Assembly: GCF_052065835.1 (NCBI RefSeq)
Contig: NZ_JBQHTG010000002.1
Coordinates: 582,069 to 646,068 of the forward strand
Source: Laedolimicola sp934402125
GTDB taxonomy: Bacteria; Bacillota; Clostridia; Lachnospirales; Lachnospiraceae
Direction: 5' to 3'
DNA: 64,000 bases
The position numbers and the translations under genes were made by a program. Below, in pieces: positions 1 to 7,980 of the stretch (position 1 is the first letter of the stretch; every line of letters begins with the position of its first letter). The notes below the pieces were generated by a model. It did no database searches. It was not told where the DNA came from and saw only the letters and a list, made by a program, of their open reading frames with translations.

Positions 1-922
1 CAATGTACATGGCCACATGGTTGATACGCTTGCCGCTGCCGTAGAAAATCAGATCGCCCGGCTTCACATCTCCCACCTTGATCTTCGTTCCGCAGTTGGC
101 CTGGGCTCTGGAGGAATGGGGCAGGGAAACGCCGAAATTCCGGTATACCGCCAGGGTAAAGCCGGAGCAGTCCGCTCCCTTGGTCAGGCTGGTGCCGCCC
201 CATACGTAGCGGTTGCCCACATACTGCTTGGCAAAATCACAGATGGCAATCCGCACGTCGGTAACGCCCTCGCCGTACAGCGCCTCAGACAGGGTCATAG
301 CCGTATCCAGCTCGCTTTTCACATCCACGTACTCAGAGGCCACATAGCCGTCCTCGCCGTCGATATCTACCTTAATCCAGTCTCCCTGATCCTCGAGTAC
401 CTGCAGCTCTTCACCCGCCGGAACCTTGGTCCAGTAATCCGCGTCTGTGCTGGGCTCCATGCGCACATAAAGGGAATCGGTATTTACCTTCGCCATAGTC
501 TGTCCCAGATCAAAGGCCAGATCGATAGCTTCCTGTCCGGTGTACAGGTATTCCGCTTTCACGTACCCCTCTACCTCGCCGGACTTGATATGAGCCCACT
601 CTCCGTCCATATCCAGCACCTCGCAGGCGCCGTTTTTACGAAGCTTTCCCACCAGGGAGCTATCGCCATCCGCGCTCTGGCGGATATTCAGGCTGTCCTC
701 CACTCTGGCGATGGCAATATTTACATAGCCCTCCAGGGGAGTTCCGGTCCATACCACCTCTGCGGTGGCCTGAGTCTGCTCCTCCGTATCCGTGGTCTGA
801 TCAAAATTCGTCGCGATTCCTTCTCCCAGGCTTCCGCTAAGCGGCGCGGCCTGCACCTGCATGCCGGTCATCGCCATCAGAATCGCTCCTATCATAAATC
901 CTGCTTTATATCTTCGAAACAT
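1..922 (-). CDS. SH3-domain NlpC/P60 peptidoglycan hydrolase (3' end outside window)
   Basis: Secreted cell-wall hydrolase, expected to cut peptide stems of peptidoglycan. The reading frame starts at the ATG at 922 and is still open at base 1, so 307 residues are visible and the C-terminus is missing. The N-terminus (MFRRYKAGFMIGAILMAM...VQAAP) is a signal peptide. Two SH3b-like modules follow, recognisable by LNIRQSADGDSSLVGKL and LYVRMEPSTDADYW with GYVKAEYL and GYVASEYV endings. The NlpC/P60 domain begins near residue 230 (YVGNRYVWGG), with the catalytic Cys in ADCSGF and the His in INHVAMYI just before the cut. SH3b domains normally bind the wall and NlpC/P60 enzymes are cysteine peptidases. 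It has its own promoter and is separate from the operon upstream. The annotation is secure; the exact bond cleaved is not visible. Confidence 0.93.
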   Translation of the reverse strand, partial: MFRRYKAGFMIGAILMAMTGMQVQAAPLSGSLGEGIATNFDQTTDTEEQTQATAEVVWTGTPLEGYVNIAIARVEDSLNIRQSADGDSSLVGKLRKNGACEVLDMDGEWAHIKSGEVEGYVKAEYLYTGQEAIDLAFDLGQTMAKVNTDSLYVRMEPSTDADYWTKVPAGEELQVLEDQGDWIKVDIDGEDGYVASEYVDVKSELDTAMTLSEALYGEGVTDVRIAICDFAKQYVGNRYVWGGTSLTKGADCSGFTLAVYRNFGVSLPHSSRAQANCGTKIKVGDVKPGDLIFYGSGKRINHVAMYI

Positions 923-974
923 AAAATCCTCCGTCAGATTTTGAATTATTACAAAAATGTTAAGAACCTTTTAC

Positions 975-1003
975 ACTTTATATCAATCCCACGGATTTGT
1001 CAA
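975..1003 (-). promoter_or_regulatory. SigA-type promoter for the NlpC/P60 gene
   Basis: On the minus strand a perfect -35 TTGACA (1003-998) is followed after 17 bases by TAAAGT (980-975). It lies about 45 bases upstream of the start codon, with a GGAGG ribosome site between. The -35 box contains the TGA stop codon of the preceding Mrr-like gene (1002-1000). Confidence 0.75.
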
Positions 1004-1527
1004 GCCATTCTTCTGTTTTTTCGGTTATTTTTGCGGGATTTTGTGGATTTTTTTACCATACGGTTCAGTTCCTCCCGATCCCACAGTTCCACGCCGATTT
1101 CGTCCGCCAGCTCCTCTGCAGACGGGGTGAAATAGCTGTTGGTGACCACCACCGGCACGTCGCAGCCGTAAAACTCTGCTCCTGCATAGGCCTCCTGAAC
1201 TGCTTTATTGCTGATCTTCGCCTGGTAATGCTTACACTGAATCGCGTAGGAAACCCCATCCCGCTCCGCCAGCACGTCCACGCCCTGATCCCCGCTTCCC
1301 CGGGTGACCTCCACATGGATATAGCCGTCCTTTACCAGAAGCTCTCCCACATATTCCTCAAATTCCCAGCCGTCCATGTCGTCGTAATCGGCCCGGCGGA
1401 ACCGTCTCCGTTCTTTTCTCCAGCGGTGCAGCCATCCGGCACAGCGCAAAACTGTCCGGAAAGGCCAGAACAGCACCCGCAGAAGAAATAATGCAGGTGC
1501 TGCTATCAAATAATAAAAAAGTCTCAT
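1000..1527 (-). CDS. Membrane-anchored Mrr-type restriction endonuclease-like protein
   Basis: A 175-aa protein with an N-terminal hydrophobic segment (LFYYLIAAPALFLLRVLFW), then a basic stretch and an Mrr_cat-type PD-(D/E)XK nuclease domain from about residue 50. The expected core is present: GWEFEEYVGELL, GSGDQGVDVLAE and YAIQCKHY, with the Asp and the Q-x-K motif that bind metal in this fold. Mrr-family proteins cleave DNA, often modified DNA, but this short membrane-tethered form has no specificity domain, so its substrate is unknown. It starts 3 bases after the ribF stop codon on the same strand and is probably the last gene of the rimP-infB-ribF operon. Its own stop codon lies inside the -35 box of the next gene. 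Fold call is firm; role is open. Confidence 0.8.
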   Translation of the reverse strand: MRLFYYLIAAPALFLLRVLFWPFRTVLRCAGWLHRWRKERRRFRRADYDDMDGWEFEEYVGELLVKDGYIHVEVTRGSGDQGVDVLAERDGVSYAIQCKHYQAKISNKAVQEAYAGAEFYGCDVPVVVTNSYFTPSAEELADEIGVELWDREELNRMVKKSTKSRKNNRKNRRMA

Positions 1528-1530
1528 ATT

Positions 1531-2430
1531 TTATACTCCGGCAAAATATTCTCTGCCCCAGATCACATCCAGCTGAATCCGCTCCTTCAGAGCCTCCAGC
1601 GAATCAAATTTCTGCTCCGGACGCTCATAGCCGTAGAAGCTCACAGTCAGGATTTCCCCGTACAGGTTCCGGTCCAGATCAAACAGGAAAGTCTCCACAC
1701 CCGGCCGGGTCTCTCCGCCAATGGTAGGCTTGTAGCCGATATTGGTGATCCCCTCGAAGATCTCGCCGGCAATTTTCGTCCGGGTGGCGTAGACGCCGTT
1801 TGGGGGCAATAGCTTTGTAAGCTCCGGCTGCTGATTGACCGTAGGAAGCCCTAAGGTCCGTCCTATCTGATGTCCGTACAGCACCTCTCCGGTGACGGAA
1901 AAGGTATAGCCCAGAAGCTGGTTGACCAGTTCCATATTGCCCCGCTCCAGCTCCTTCCGGATCCGGGTGCTGCTGATCTCCTCGCCGCCGTAGCAGGCCT
2001 TCTCTATCACTTCCACCTGAAAACCGCACTCCTCCTGCATATCCAGGAGAAGCTGATAGCTGCCCTTCCGGTTGTGCCCGAAATGGAAATCCGTTCCCAC
2101 GGCCAGATACTTTACATGCAGCCGTCTGACCAGAATCTCCCGGACAAAATCCTCTGCCTCCATGTGAATCAGTTCTTCCACGAAAGGACATTCCACCAGG
2201 TAATCCACGCCCCATTTTTCCAGAAGGGCTCTGCGCTCCTCCGGAAGCAGAAGCTGGGGCCGGTCTCCGAAATCAAAGGTAAAAATCAGGCTTTTTAAGC
2301 CCTCCTTCTTCTTTTTTAAAATGCGTTCCACCAGAAGCTGATGACCCATATGAAGCCCGTCAAATTTTCCCAGGGAAATGGCCGTGGGCTCCGTGATCTC
2401 AAATTCTGTCGTTCCGGTTATTACTCTCAT
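1531..2430 (-). CDS. ribF: Bifunctional riboflavin kinase / FAD synthetase
   Basis: Makes FMN from riboflavin and ATP, then FAD from FMN and ATP. The 299-aa length matches bacterial RibF. The N-terminal FMN adenylyltransferase domain (about 1-160) carries the nucleotidyltransferase motif HMGH at residues 27-30 in GKFDGLHMGHQ and the SSTRIRKEL motif. The C-terminal riboflavin kinase domain (about 175-299) shows GRTLGLPTVN, NGVYAT and a C-terminal ERIQLDVIWGREYF segment. It sits 9 bases downstream of truB, a neighbour pairing seen across Firmicutes (truB-ribF), and is read from the rimP operon. No FMN riboswitch is visible upstream, as expected for an internal operon gene. Confidence 0.97.
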   Translation of the reverse strand: MRVITGTTEFEITEPTAISLGKFDGLHMGHQLLVERILKKKKEGLKSLIFTFDFGDRPQLLLPEERRALLEKWGVDYLVECPFVEELIHMEAEDFVREILVRRLHVKYLAVGTDFHFGHNRKGSYQLLLDMQEECGFQVEVIEKACYGGEEISSTRIRKELERGNMELVNQLLGYTFSVTGEVLYGHQIGRTLGLPTVNQQPELTKLLPPNGVYATRTKIAGEIFEGITNIGYKPTIGGETRPGVETFLFDLDRNLYGEILTVSFYGYERPEQKFDSLEALKERIQLDVIWGREYFAGV

Positions 2431-2439
2431 CGTAAGTCC

Positions 2440-3357
2440 TTATCCTAAAAACATTTTCTCTGGCTTATAGCGCTTCCCGCCCTGCTCCCGCCGGTACAGG
2501 CCCATAAAGCCGCCCCGGGAATTGTATACACGAACGCAGGTCCGCTCAAGCTCTGTCCCCTCTGCCGGAATCTCTCCGGTATGCTCCGCAACATCCTCCC
2601 GGGTAAAGGGATTGCCGTTCTGAATCAGCCGGTCGCTCTCCGGGCGGATCCTCACAGCCGGGCAGGCCGCGAACACCTGATCCACCGGAAGCAGCACCTC
2701 TTCGATCCGTCCCCCGCGCATCAGCTCCTCCAGCTCGGAAAGCTTATAACTCTCGGAAAGCCCGAACCGATCTACCTGAGTCCGCAGCAGACTTTTCATA
2801 CAGCCGCCGCAGCCCAGCTTCTCTCCTATATCCTGACAGAGGGTCCGGATATAGGTGCCGCTGCTGCAGGTCACCGTAAACGTAACCTCCGGCAGACGGA
2901 TCTCCTGAATCTCTATCTCCAGAATCCGCACCCGTCTGGCCTGCCGCTCCACCTCTTTGCCCTCCCGGGCCAGCTCGTAGAGCTTTTTGCCATTGACCTT
3001 CAGAGCCGAATACATCGGCGGGATCTGATCGTAATCCCCAAGGAAGCTTACGATCGCCTCACGCACCTCTGCCTCATTCGCCGTCACAGCCGCCTCTGTC
3101 AGCACCTTTCCCGAGGTATCCTGGGTATCGGTGGTCTGTCCCAGCAAAAGAACGGCTCTGTACGTCTTCTCCTTTTCTGTCAGAAGTCCGCAGAGCTTTG
3201 TGGCATTTCCCAGACATACAGGAAGAACTCCCTCCGCATCCGGATCGAGAGTTCCCGTATGGCCTATCTTTTTCTGTTTTACAATTCCGCGGAGCTTCGC
3301 CACCACATCGTGGGAGGTGAAGCCCGCTTCTTTATAGACGTTGATTACACCATTCAT
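2440..3357 (-). CDS. truB: tRNA pseudouridine(55) synthase TruB
   Basis: Converts U55 in the T loop of tRNAs to pseudouridine. The protein has 305 residues. The catalytic motif GHTGTLDPDAEGVLP places the nucleophilic Asp at residue 38. Other family signatures are the DQIPPMYSALKVNGKKLYE block (with GDYDQ before it) and CSSGTYIRTLCQDIGEKLG. The C-terminal part is a PUA-like domain (about 240-305). It follows the NrnA-like phosphoesterase by 6 bases and precedes ribF by 9 bases, so the three are co-transcribed. Confidence 0.97.
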   Translation of the reverse strand: MNGVINVYKEAGFTSHDVVAKLRGIVKQKKIGHTGTLDPDAEGVLPVCLGNATKLCGLLTEKEKTYRAVLLLGQTTDTQDTSGKVLTEAAVTANEAEVREAIVSFLGDYDQIPPMYSALKVNGKKLYELAREGKEVERQARRVRILEIEIQEIRLPEVTFTVTCSSGTYIRTLCQDIGEKLGCGGCMKSLLRTQVDRFGLSESYKLSELEELMRGGRIEEVLLPVDQVFAACPAVRIRPESDRLIQNGNPFTREDVAEHTGEIPAEGTELERTCVRVYNSRGGFMGLYRREQGGKRYKPEKMFLG

Positions 3358-3363
3358 GTTCGT

Positions 3364-4338
3364 TTATATATCCTGTGTTTGGTTGAGCTGCTGCTCAATA
3401 TGCAGGGTCAGATTGTTGATTACATCGTAAATCGTACCATGCATGGTACAGCCGGCCGCCTTCACATGTCCGCCGCCGCCAAAGTAAGCGCAGATCGCAC
3501 TCACATCCACCGGCCCGTTGGAACGGAGACTGACCTTATACTCGTGGTTGCCTGTCTCATAGAGGAAAATAGCTACCTCCACGCCCTCGGTGACCTGAAG
3601 CTGGCTGACGATGCCATCCAGATCTGCCGGAGTAGCTCCGTAGAATTCCATGTCCTTTTCCCGAAGCCGCCCTGCAATCACCCGACCGTCCAGCAGGAGA
3701 ATACTCTCTACCAGCGCCCGGCCCAGAATCTGATTCTGGACATAAGTCTTCTTATTGAAGGTATCGTCCACGATGCGGCTGAAATCAATGCCCTTGGCAA
3801 TGAGACTTCCCGCTATCTGCATGGTCTCGGGCGAGGTGTTGGAATACTGGAAGACGCCGGTGTCATGGGCAATGCCCATATACAGCGCCTCCGCCGTATG
3901 TTTGGAAATCTTTTCCTCTTCCATGGTTTTCCATACCAGCTCCGACGTACTGCTGGCGTCAGCTACAATCCAGTTTACCTCCGCAAAGCCCCCGTTGGTA
4001 ATATGATGATCGATACATACCGTATGCTTTGCCGTATCCAGATATTTCACAGCCGCTCCCAGCCGCTCCTTATCACTGGCGTCCAGGGAAAGGAACAAAT
4101 CGTAGGTTTTCTCTGCGCTGCAGTCCGTCTTCACCTGATCCGCCCCGTTCAGGAAGCGGAACTTGGGAACTACCTGCTCCAGGTATACGTCTGCCTCAAT
4201 CTCCGGATAGTGCTCCCGGAGATAGTTCCACACGCCCAGACAGGAACCCACACAGTCCCCGTCCGGACGGATATGTCCGGCAATCGCCACGGTTTTCACA
4301 TTTGCCAGCTCATCCTTAAGTCTGATCATCCTCTTCAT
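3364..4338 (-). CDS. nrnA: DHH/DHHA1 phosphoesterase, NrnA-like (nanoRNase / pAp phosphatase)
   Basis: A 324-aa DHH-family phosphoesterase. The N-terminal catalytic domain has HIRPDGDCVGS, SLDASD and CIDHH, the metal-binding motifs I to III. The C-terminal DHHA1 domain has the substrate-binding FGGGGHVKAAGC. Bacillus NrnA degrades very short oligoribonucleotides from the 5' end or dephosphorylates 3'-phosphoadenosine 5'-phosphate, and it commonly lies between rbfA and truB as here. The start at 4338 overlaps rbfA by 23 bases. An alternative ATG at 4329 is also possible, because the sequence around both starts is the same AAGAGGATG repeat. The family assignment is strong. Which activity dominates cannot be read from sequence. 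Confidence 0.88.
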   Translation of the reverse strand: MKRMIRLKDELANVKTVAIAGHIRPDGDCVGSCLGVWNYLREHYPEIEADVYLEQVVPKFRFLNGADQVKTDCSAEKTYDLFLSLDASDKERLGAAVKYLDTAKHTVCIDHHITNGGFAEVNWIVADASSTSELVWKTMEEEKISKHTAEALYMGIAHDTGVFQYSNTSPETMQIAGSLIAKGIDFSRIVDDTFNKKTYVQNQILGRALVESILLLDGRVIAGRLREKDMEFYGATPADLDGIVSQLQVTEGVEVAIFLYETGNHEYKVSLRSNGPVDVSAICAYFGGGGHVKAAGCTMHGTIYDVINNLTLHIEQQLNQTQDI

Positions 4339-4705
4339 CCTCTTCTTTACTGCTGCCCTGATTTACATCATCAATAAGCTTAGACATATGGACGCCATAC
4401 TCGATGGACTGATCCATAACAAAACGGATCTCCGGCGTATTGCGAAGGTTGATGGACTTGGCCAGGGCGCGGCGGATATAGCCCTCCGCGCTCTTAAGGC
4501 CCGCCAGGGTATCCTTCTGGGCCTCGGCGTCGCCCAAGACACTGATATAGGCCTTTGCAGTCTTCAGGTCCGGAGCAACCTCCACCTCTACGACCGAAGT
4601 CATGGGGCAGATACGCGGGTCCTTGATCTCATTTAAAATGATATTACTCAGCTCCCGGCGTACCTCGCCGTTGATTCTTGTATTCTTAATACTGTTCTTT
4701 CTCAT
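4316..4705 (-). CDS. rbfA: Ribosome-binding factor A
   Basis: A 129-aa KH-like protein that binds the 30S precursor and helps process the 5' end of 16S rRNA. Diagnostic parts are INGEVRRELSNIILNEIKDPR near the start, the VVEVEVAPDLKTAKAYISVLG beta strands and LAKSINLRNTPEIRFVMD. The C-terminal tail is very acidic (KEEDEEDDQT). It lies 23 bases downstream of infB and overlaps the NrnA-like gene, as in many Gram-positive operons. Confidence 0.96.
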   Translation of the reverse strand: MRKNSIKNTRINGEVRRELSNIILNEIKDPRICPMTSVVEVEVAPDLKTAKAYISVLGDAEAQKDTLAGLKSAEGYIRRALAKSINLRNTPEIRFVMDQSIEYGVHMSKLIDDVNQGSSKEEDEEDDQT

Positions 4706-4728
4706 CTATCATTCACCTCAGCTTGTGC

Positions 4729-7383
4729 CTATCTGGGCACCTCTACCATGGTGTAAGCCTCTACGATATCCAGCTCCTTGATGTCGTTGAACTTCTCGAA
4801 GACCAGACCGCACTCGTAGCCAGCCTTTACTTCCTTCACATCGTCCTTGAAACGCTTCAGGGAAGCCAGCGGGCCCTCAAAGATCTGCTCGCCCTCGCGG
4901 GTGATACGGCACTTGCAGCCTCTCTGGAATACACCGTCCAGTACATAGGAGCCTGCGATATTGCCCACGCCGGAGGCCTTGAAGATCTGGCGTACCTCTG
5001 CGTGACCGATGACCTTCTCCTCGAAGATCGGATCCAGCATACCCTTCATGGCTGCTTCCACGTCGTTGATCGCGTCGTAGATGACACGGTACAGACGCAG
5101 ATCCACCTTCTCGCGTTCCGCGGTTTCCTTGGCTGTGGCGTCAGGACGCACATTGAAGCCGATGATGATCGCATTGGACGCTGCCGCCAGGCTCACGTCG
5201 GACTCGTTGATAGCGCCTACGCCGCCATGGATAATCTTTACTACAACCTCTTCGTTGGAAAGCTTCAGGAGACTCTGCTTTACAGCCTCCACAGAACCCT
5301 GTACATCGGCCTTTACGATGATATTCAGCTCCTTTAAGCTGCCGGACTGAATCTGGGAATACAGATCGTCCAGAGACATCTTCAGCTTAGTATCCTCGAT
5401 CAGCTTCTCTCTGCTTTCCTTTACATAGGTCTCGGCAAAAGCTCTTGCCTCTTTATCTGTCTCCGGAGATACGAAGATCTCTCCGGCGTTCGGTACGTCG
5501 TTCAGACCCAGAATCTCAACGGGCTTGGAGGGACCTGCCTCCTTCACACGACGGCCGTTGTCGTCCATCATGGCGCGGACCTTACCATGGCAGGATCCTA
5601 CGGCAATGGGGTCGCCCACATGCAGGGTACCCTTCTGTACCAGTACGGTAGCAACCGGGCCCTTACCCTTGTCAAGCTCTGCCTCGATGACCAGACCTCT
5701 CGCGCGGCGGTTCGGGTTGGCTTTCAGCTCCAGAACCTCGCTGGTCAGAAGAATCATCTCCAGCAGGTTGTCGATACCCTCATGGGTATGAGCAGATACC
5801 GGACAGAAGATGGTGCTGCCGCCCCAGTCCTCGGGGATCAGTTCGTACTCGGTCAGCTCCTGCTTTACACGCTCGATATTAGCGCTGGGCTTATCGATCT
5901 TATTGATGGCAACGATGATCTCGATGCCTGCGGCCTTGGCATGGTTGATGGCCTCGATGGTCTGGGGCATTACACCGTCGTCGGCTGCCACTACCAGGAT
6001 GGCAATATCAGTGGAGTTAGCTCCACGCATACGCATGGCAGTGAACGCCTCATGTCCCGGTGTATCCAGGAAGGTAATCTTCTGGCCGTTGATGCTGACC
6101 ACGTAAGCACCGATGTGCTGGGTAATGCCGCCTGCCTCCCGGTCGATGACATGGGTATCACGGATCGCGTCCAGAAGGGAAGTCTTACCATGGTCTACAT
6201 GACCCATAACGCAGACTACCGGCGGACGGGAAACCAGGGTCTCCTCGCTGTCCTCTGTATCCTCCAGCATCTTCGCGATAACGTCCTCTTTCTCCTCCGG
6301 AACCGGATCAAAGTTCATCTCCATAGCCAGCTCGCCTGCTGCCTCGAAATCCAGCTCAGAGTTTACGGTTACCATCTTGCCCTCCAGGAACAGCTTCTTG
6401 ATGATCACAGACGGCTGAATCTTCATCTTCTCCGCCAGATCATGGATGCTGATCATCTCCGGAAGCTCGATTACCTTAGGTGTGTTGTCTTCCTTCTTGG
6501 GTGCCGGTGCCGGCTGATGATTCTGCACAGCGCCCTTGCCTCCCTTGCCGCCCTTCTGATTCGGGCGATTGCCTCCCTGGTTCGGACGACGTCCGCCCTG
6601 AGACGGCTTACCGTTCCAGTTATCATTGAACTTGGTGTTCTTGTCTTTCTTCGTATCATCATTCCGGTTTCTATTCTCCGCTCTGCGGTTCTCGGTCTTG
6701 CGAAGCTCTGTAGGCGCTGCCGGGATATCCATGGAAGAAGAACGGCGATTGTCTCTTCCCTGGCCTCCTCTGTTCTGACCGTCGCGGTTCTGGTAGCCGC
6801 CTCTCTGGCCGTCACGGTTCTGATAGCCGCCCTGACCATCTCTTCTCTGGCCGTCACGGTTCTGATAGCCGCCCTGACCGTCTCTTCTCTGACCGTCGCG
6901 GTTCTGGTAACCGCCCTGGCCGTCTCTTCTCTGGCCGTCGCGGTTCTGGTAGCCGCCTCTCTGGCCGTCACGGTTCTGATAGCCGCCCTGGCCATCTCTT
7001 CTCTGACCGTCACGGTTCTGATAGCCGCCCTGGCCGTCTCTTCTCTGGCCGTCACGGTTCTGATAGCCGCCCTGGCCGTCTCTTCTCTGACCGTCGCGGT
7101 TCTGGGGACGGGTCTGGGGAGCTGCCGGTGCTGCTGCCGGAGCCGGTTTTACCTCCGGCTGGGGAGCTGCAGCAGTAGTTGCCGCAGGCTTCACAGGCGC
7201 TGCCGCAGGCTTCGCGGGAGCTGCCGTGGGCTTTGCTGCCGGACGCGCCGGAGCGGTCTTGGCTGCCTGCTTCTTTTCAGCTCTCGGATCCTTGATTCCT
7301 GTCTTACTGTTGTGGGTATTGTATACAGCAATGATTTTTTTCTTCTTCTTTACTTCCTGTTGTTCTTCTCCATTTGTATTCAT
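4729..7383 (-). CDS. infB: Translation initiation factor IF-2
   Basis: GTPase that brings initiator fMet-tRNA to the 30S subunit. I place the start at the ATG at 7383 (MNTNGEEQQEVKKKKK), because the frame upstream opens only with a TTG and a GGAGGG ribosome site sits about 10 bases before this ATG. This gives 884 residues. The G domain shows GHVDHGKTS, GGITQHIG, DTPGHE, NKID and SAHTHEG, followed by domains II, III and C2 ending with MVEVPR. The N-terminal third is low in complexity: a Lys/Ala/Pro stretch, then Arg/Asp/Gly/Gln tandem repeats, then an IF-2 N-terminal helical domain (ISIHDLAEKMKIQPSVIIKKL). It lies between ylxQ and rbfA. Confidence 0.98.
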   Translation of the reverse strand: MNTNGEEQQEVKKKKKIIAVYNTHNSKTGIKDPRAEKKQAAKTAPARPAAKPTAAPAKPAAAPVKPAATTAAAPQPEVKPAPAAAPAAPQTRPQNRDGQRRDGQGGYQNRDGQRRDGQGGYQNRDGQRRDGQGGYQNRDGQRGGYQNRDGQRRDGQGGYQNRDGQRRDGQGGYQNRDGQRRDGQGGYQNRDGQRGGYQNRDGQNRGGQGRDNRRSSSMDIPAAPTELRKTENRRAENRNRNDDTKKDKNTKFNDNWNGKPSQGGRRPNQGGNRPNQKGGKGGKGAVQNHQPAPAPKKEDNTPKVIELPEMISIHDLAEKMKIQPSVIIKKLFLEGKMVTVNSELDFEAAGELAMEMNFDPVPEEKEDVIAKMLEDTEDSEETLVSRPPVVCVMGHVDHGKTSLLDAIRDTHVIDREAGGITQHIGAYVVSINGQKITFLDTPGHEAFTAMRMRGANSTDIAILVVAADDGVMPQTIEAINHAKAAGIEIIVAINKIDKPSANIERVKQELTEYELIPEDWGGSTIFCPVSAHTHEGIDNLLEMILLTSEVLELKANPNRRARGLVIEAELDKGKGPVATVLVQKGTLHVGDPIAVGSCHGKVRAMMDDNGRRVKEAGPSKPVEILGLNDVPNAGEIFVSPETDKEARAFAETYVKESREKLIEDTKLKMSLDDLYSQIQSGSLKELNIIVKADVQGSVEAVKQSLLKLSNEEVVVKIIHGGVGAINESDVSLAAASNAIIIGFNVRPDATAKETAEREKVDLRLYRVIYDAINDVEAAMKGMLDPIFEEKVIGHAEVRQIFKASGVGNIAGSYVLDGVFQRGCKCRITREGEQIFEGPLASLKRFKDDVKEVKAGYECGLVFEKFNDIKELDIVEAYTMVEVPR
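6775..7101 (-). repeat. Tandem repeats inside infB encoding an RDGQ-rich disordered region
   Basis: About 327 bases made of repeat units. The long unit is 42 bases and encodes NRDGQRRDGQGGYQ; a short 30-base unit encodes NRDGQRGGYQ. The order is three long, one short, three long, one short, then a degenerate end (NRDGQNRGGQ). The array therefore looks like a duplicated block. It stays in frame throughout. Confidence 0.9.
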
Positions 7384-7415
7384 ATGGCTGTTTCCCTCCA
7401 AAATCTCTACCTCCG

Positions 7416-7727
7416 TTAAAGTTTTAGATTTTTCTCTATACTCTTTGCAAGTCCCTCATCCAGAATCGCCAGAGACGCGCGGAATTCCTTTCCCATCGCG
7501 TGACCCAGCTCTTCCTTTCCACCATAGAAATACACGGGTACTTCGTAGTAGTCACACATATTTTGGAACTTTTTCTTTGTATTATCGGACGATTCATCCG
7601 ACACAATGACAAGCGCCGCCTTTCCGGCCTTGACCGCGTGCTCGGTGGCGAATTCGCCGCTGGCGGTCTTTCCTGCCTTCTGGGCCAGGCTTATCAGGGA
7701 TAATACTCTATTCTGTGCCAAGCTCAT
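7416..7727 (-). CDS. ylxQ: L7Ae-family ribosome-associated RNA-binding protein (YlxQ)
   Basis: Small L7Ae/L30e/S12e/Gadd45-fold protein. I choose the ATG at 7727 (MSLAQNRVLSLISLAQKAGK, 103 aa): AAGGAG lies 4 bases upstream, and family members begin with this NRVLSLISLAQKAGK motif, whereas the longer frame adds eight residues lying inside rnpM. The GEFATEHAVKAGKAALVIVSDE and NTKKKFQNMCDYYEVPVY segments are typical. The family is thought to bind kink-turn RNA, but its exact target in Firmicutes is not settled. It overlaps rnpM by 20 bases and precedes infB. Confidence 0.92.
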   Translation of the reverse strand: MSLAQNRVLSLISLAQKAGKTASGEFATEHAVKAGKAALVIVSDESSDNTKKKFQNMCDYYEVPVYFYGGKEELGHAMGKEFRASLAILDEGLAKSIEKNLKL

Positions 7728-7980
7728 CCAACTCCTTTTCCAGGCTGTCATATACGGCGGGAGGAATATTCATCTTCAGAGAACGCTCCAGGCCCTTATT
7801 CTTTCTGGCCTTTGCCAGGCATTCCCTGGAAAAGCAAAGGTACGCGCCCCGGCCGTTCTTCCGGCCTGTGGCGTCCAGTACAATCTCATCCTTCGCGGTC
7901 CTAAGGACCCGGAGCAGCTCTTTCTTGCTCTTCATCTCCTGACAGCCGACACACTGGCGCATGGGTACTTTTTTATTCAT
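7708..7980 (-). CDS. rnpM: RNase P modulator RnpM (YlxR family)
   Basis: A 90-aa YlxR-family protein. Family signatures are PMRQCVGCQEMKSKKELLRV at the N-terminus, LDATGRKNGRGAYLC in the middle and LAKARKN after it. Two Cys pairs lie around residues 10-13 and 49-54. In Bacillus the family member was shown to bind RNase P RNA and modulate its activity. The start overlaps the nusA 3' end by 8 bases and the 3' end overlaps ylxQ, so translation of the three is probably coupled. Confidence 0.94.
   Translation of the reverse strand: MNKKVPMRQCVGCQEMKSKKELLRVLRTAKDEIVLDATGRKNGRGAYLCFSRECLAKARKNKGLERSLKMNIPPAVYDSLEKELDELGTE

Noticed and set aside
6775..7101. CRISPR-like direct repeats
   Set aside because: The repeats are contiguous, in frame, have no spacers and lie within infB.
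5587..7419. 610-aa plus-strand ORF antisense to infB, and similar long antisense ORFs at 2581-4377 and 42229-44115
   Set aside because: They mirror highly conserved minus-strand genes, have no ribosome sites or domains, and their length is a by-product of GC-rich codon use.
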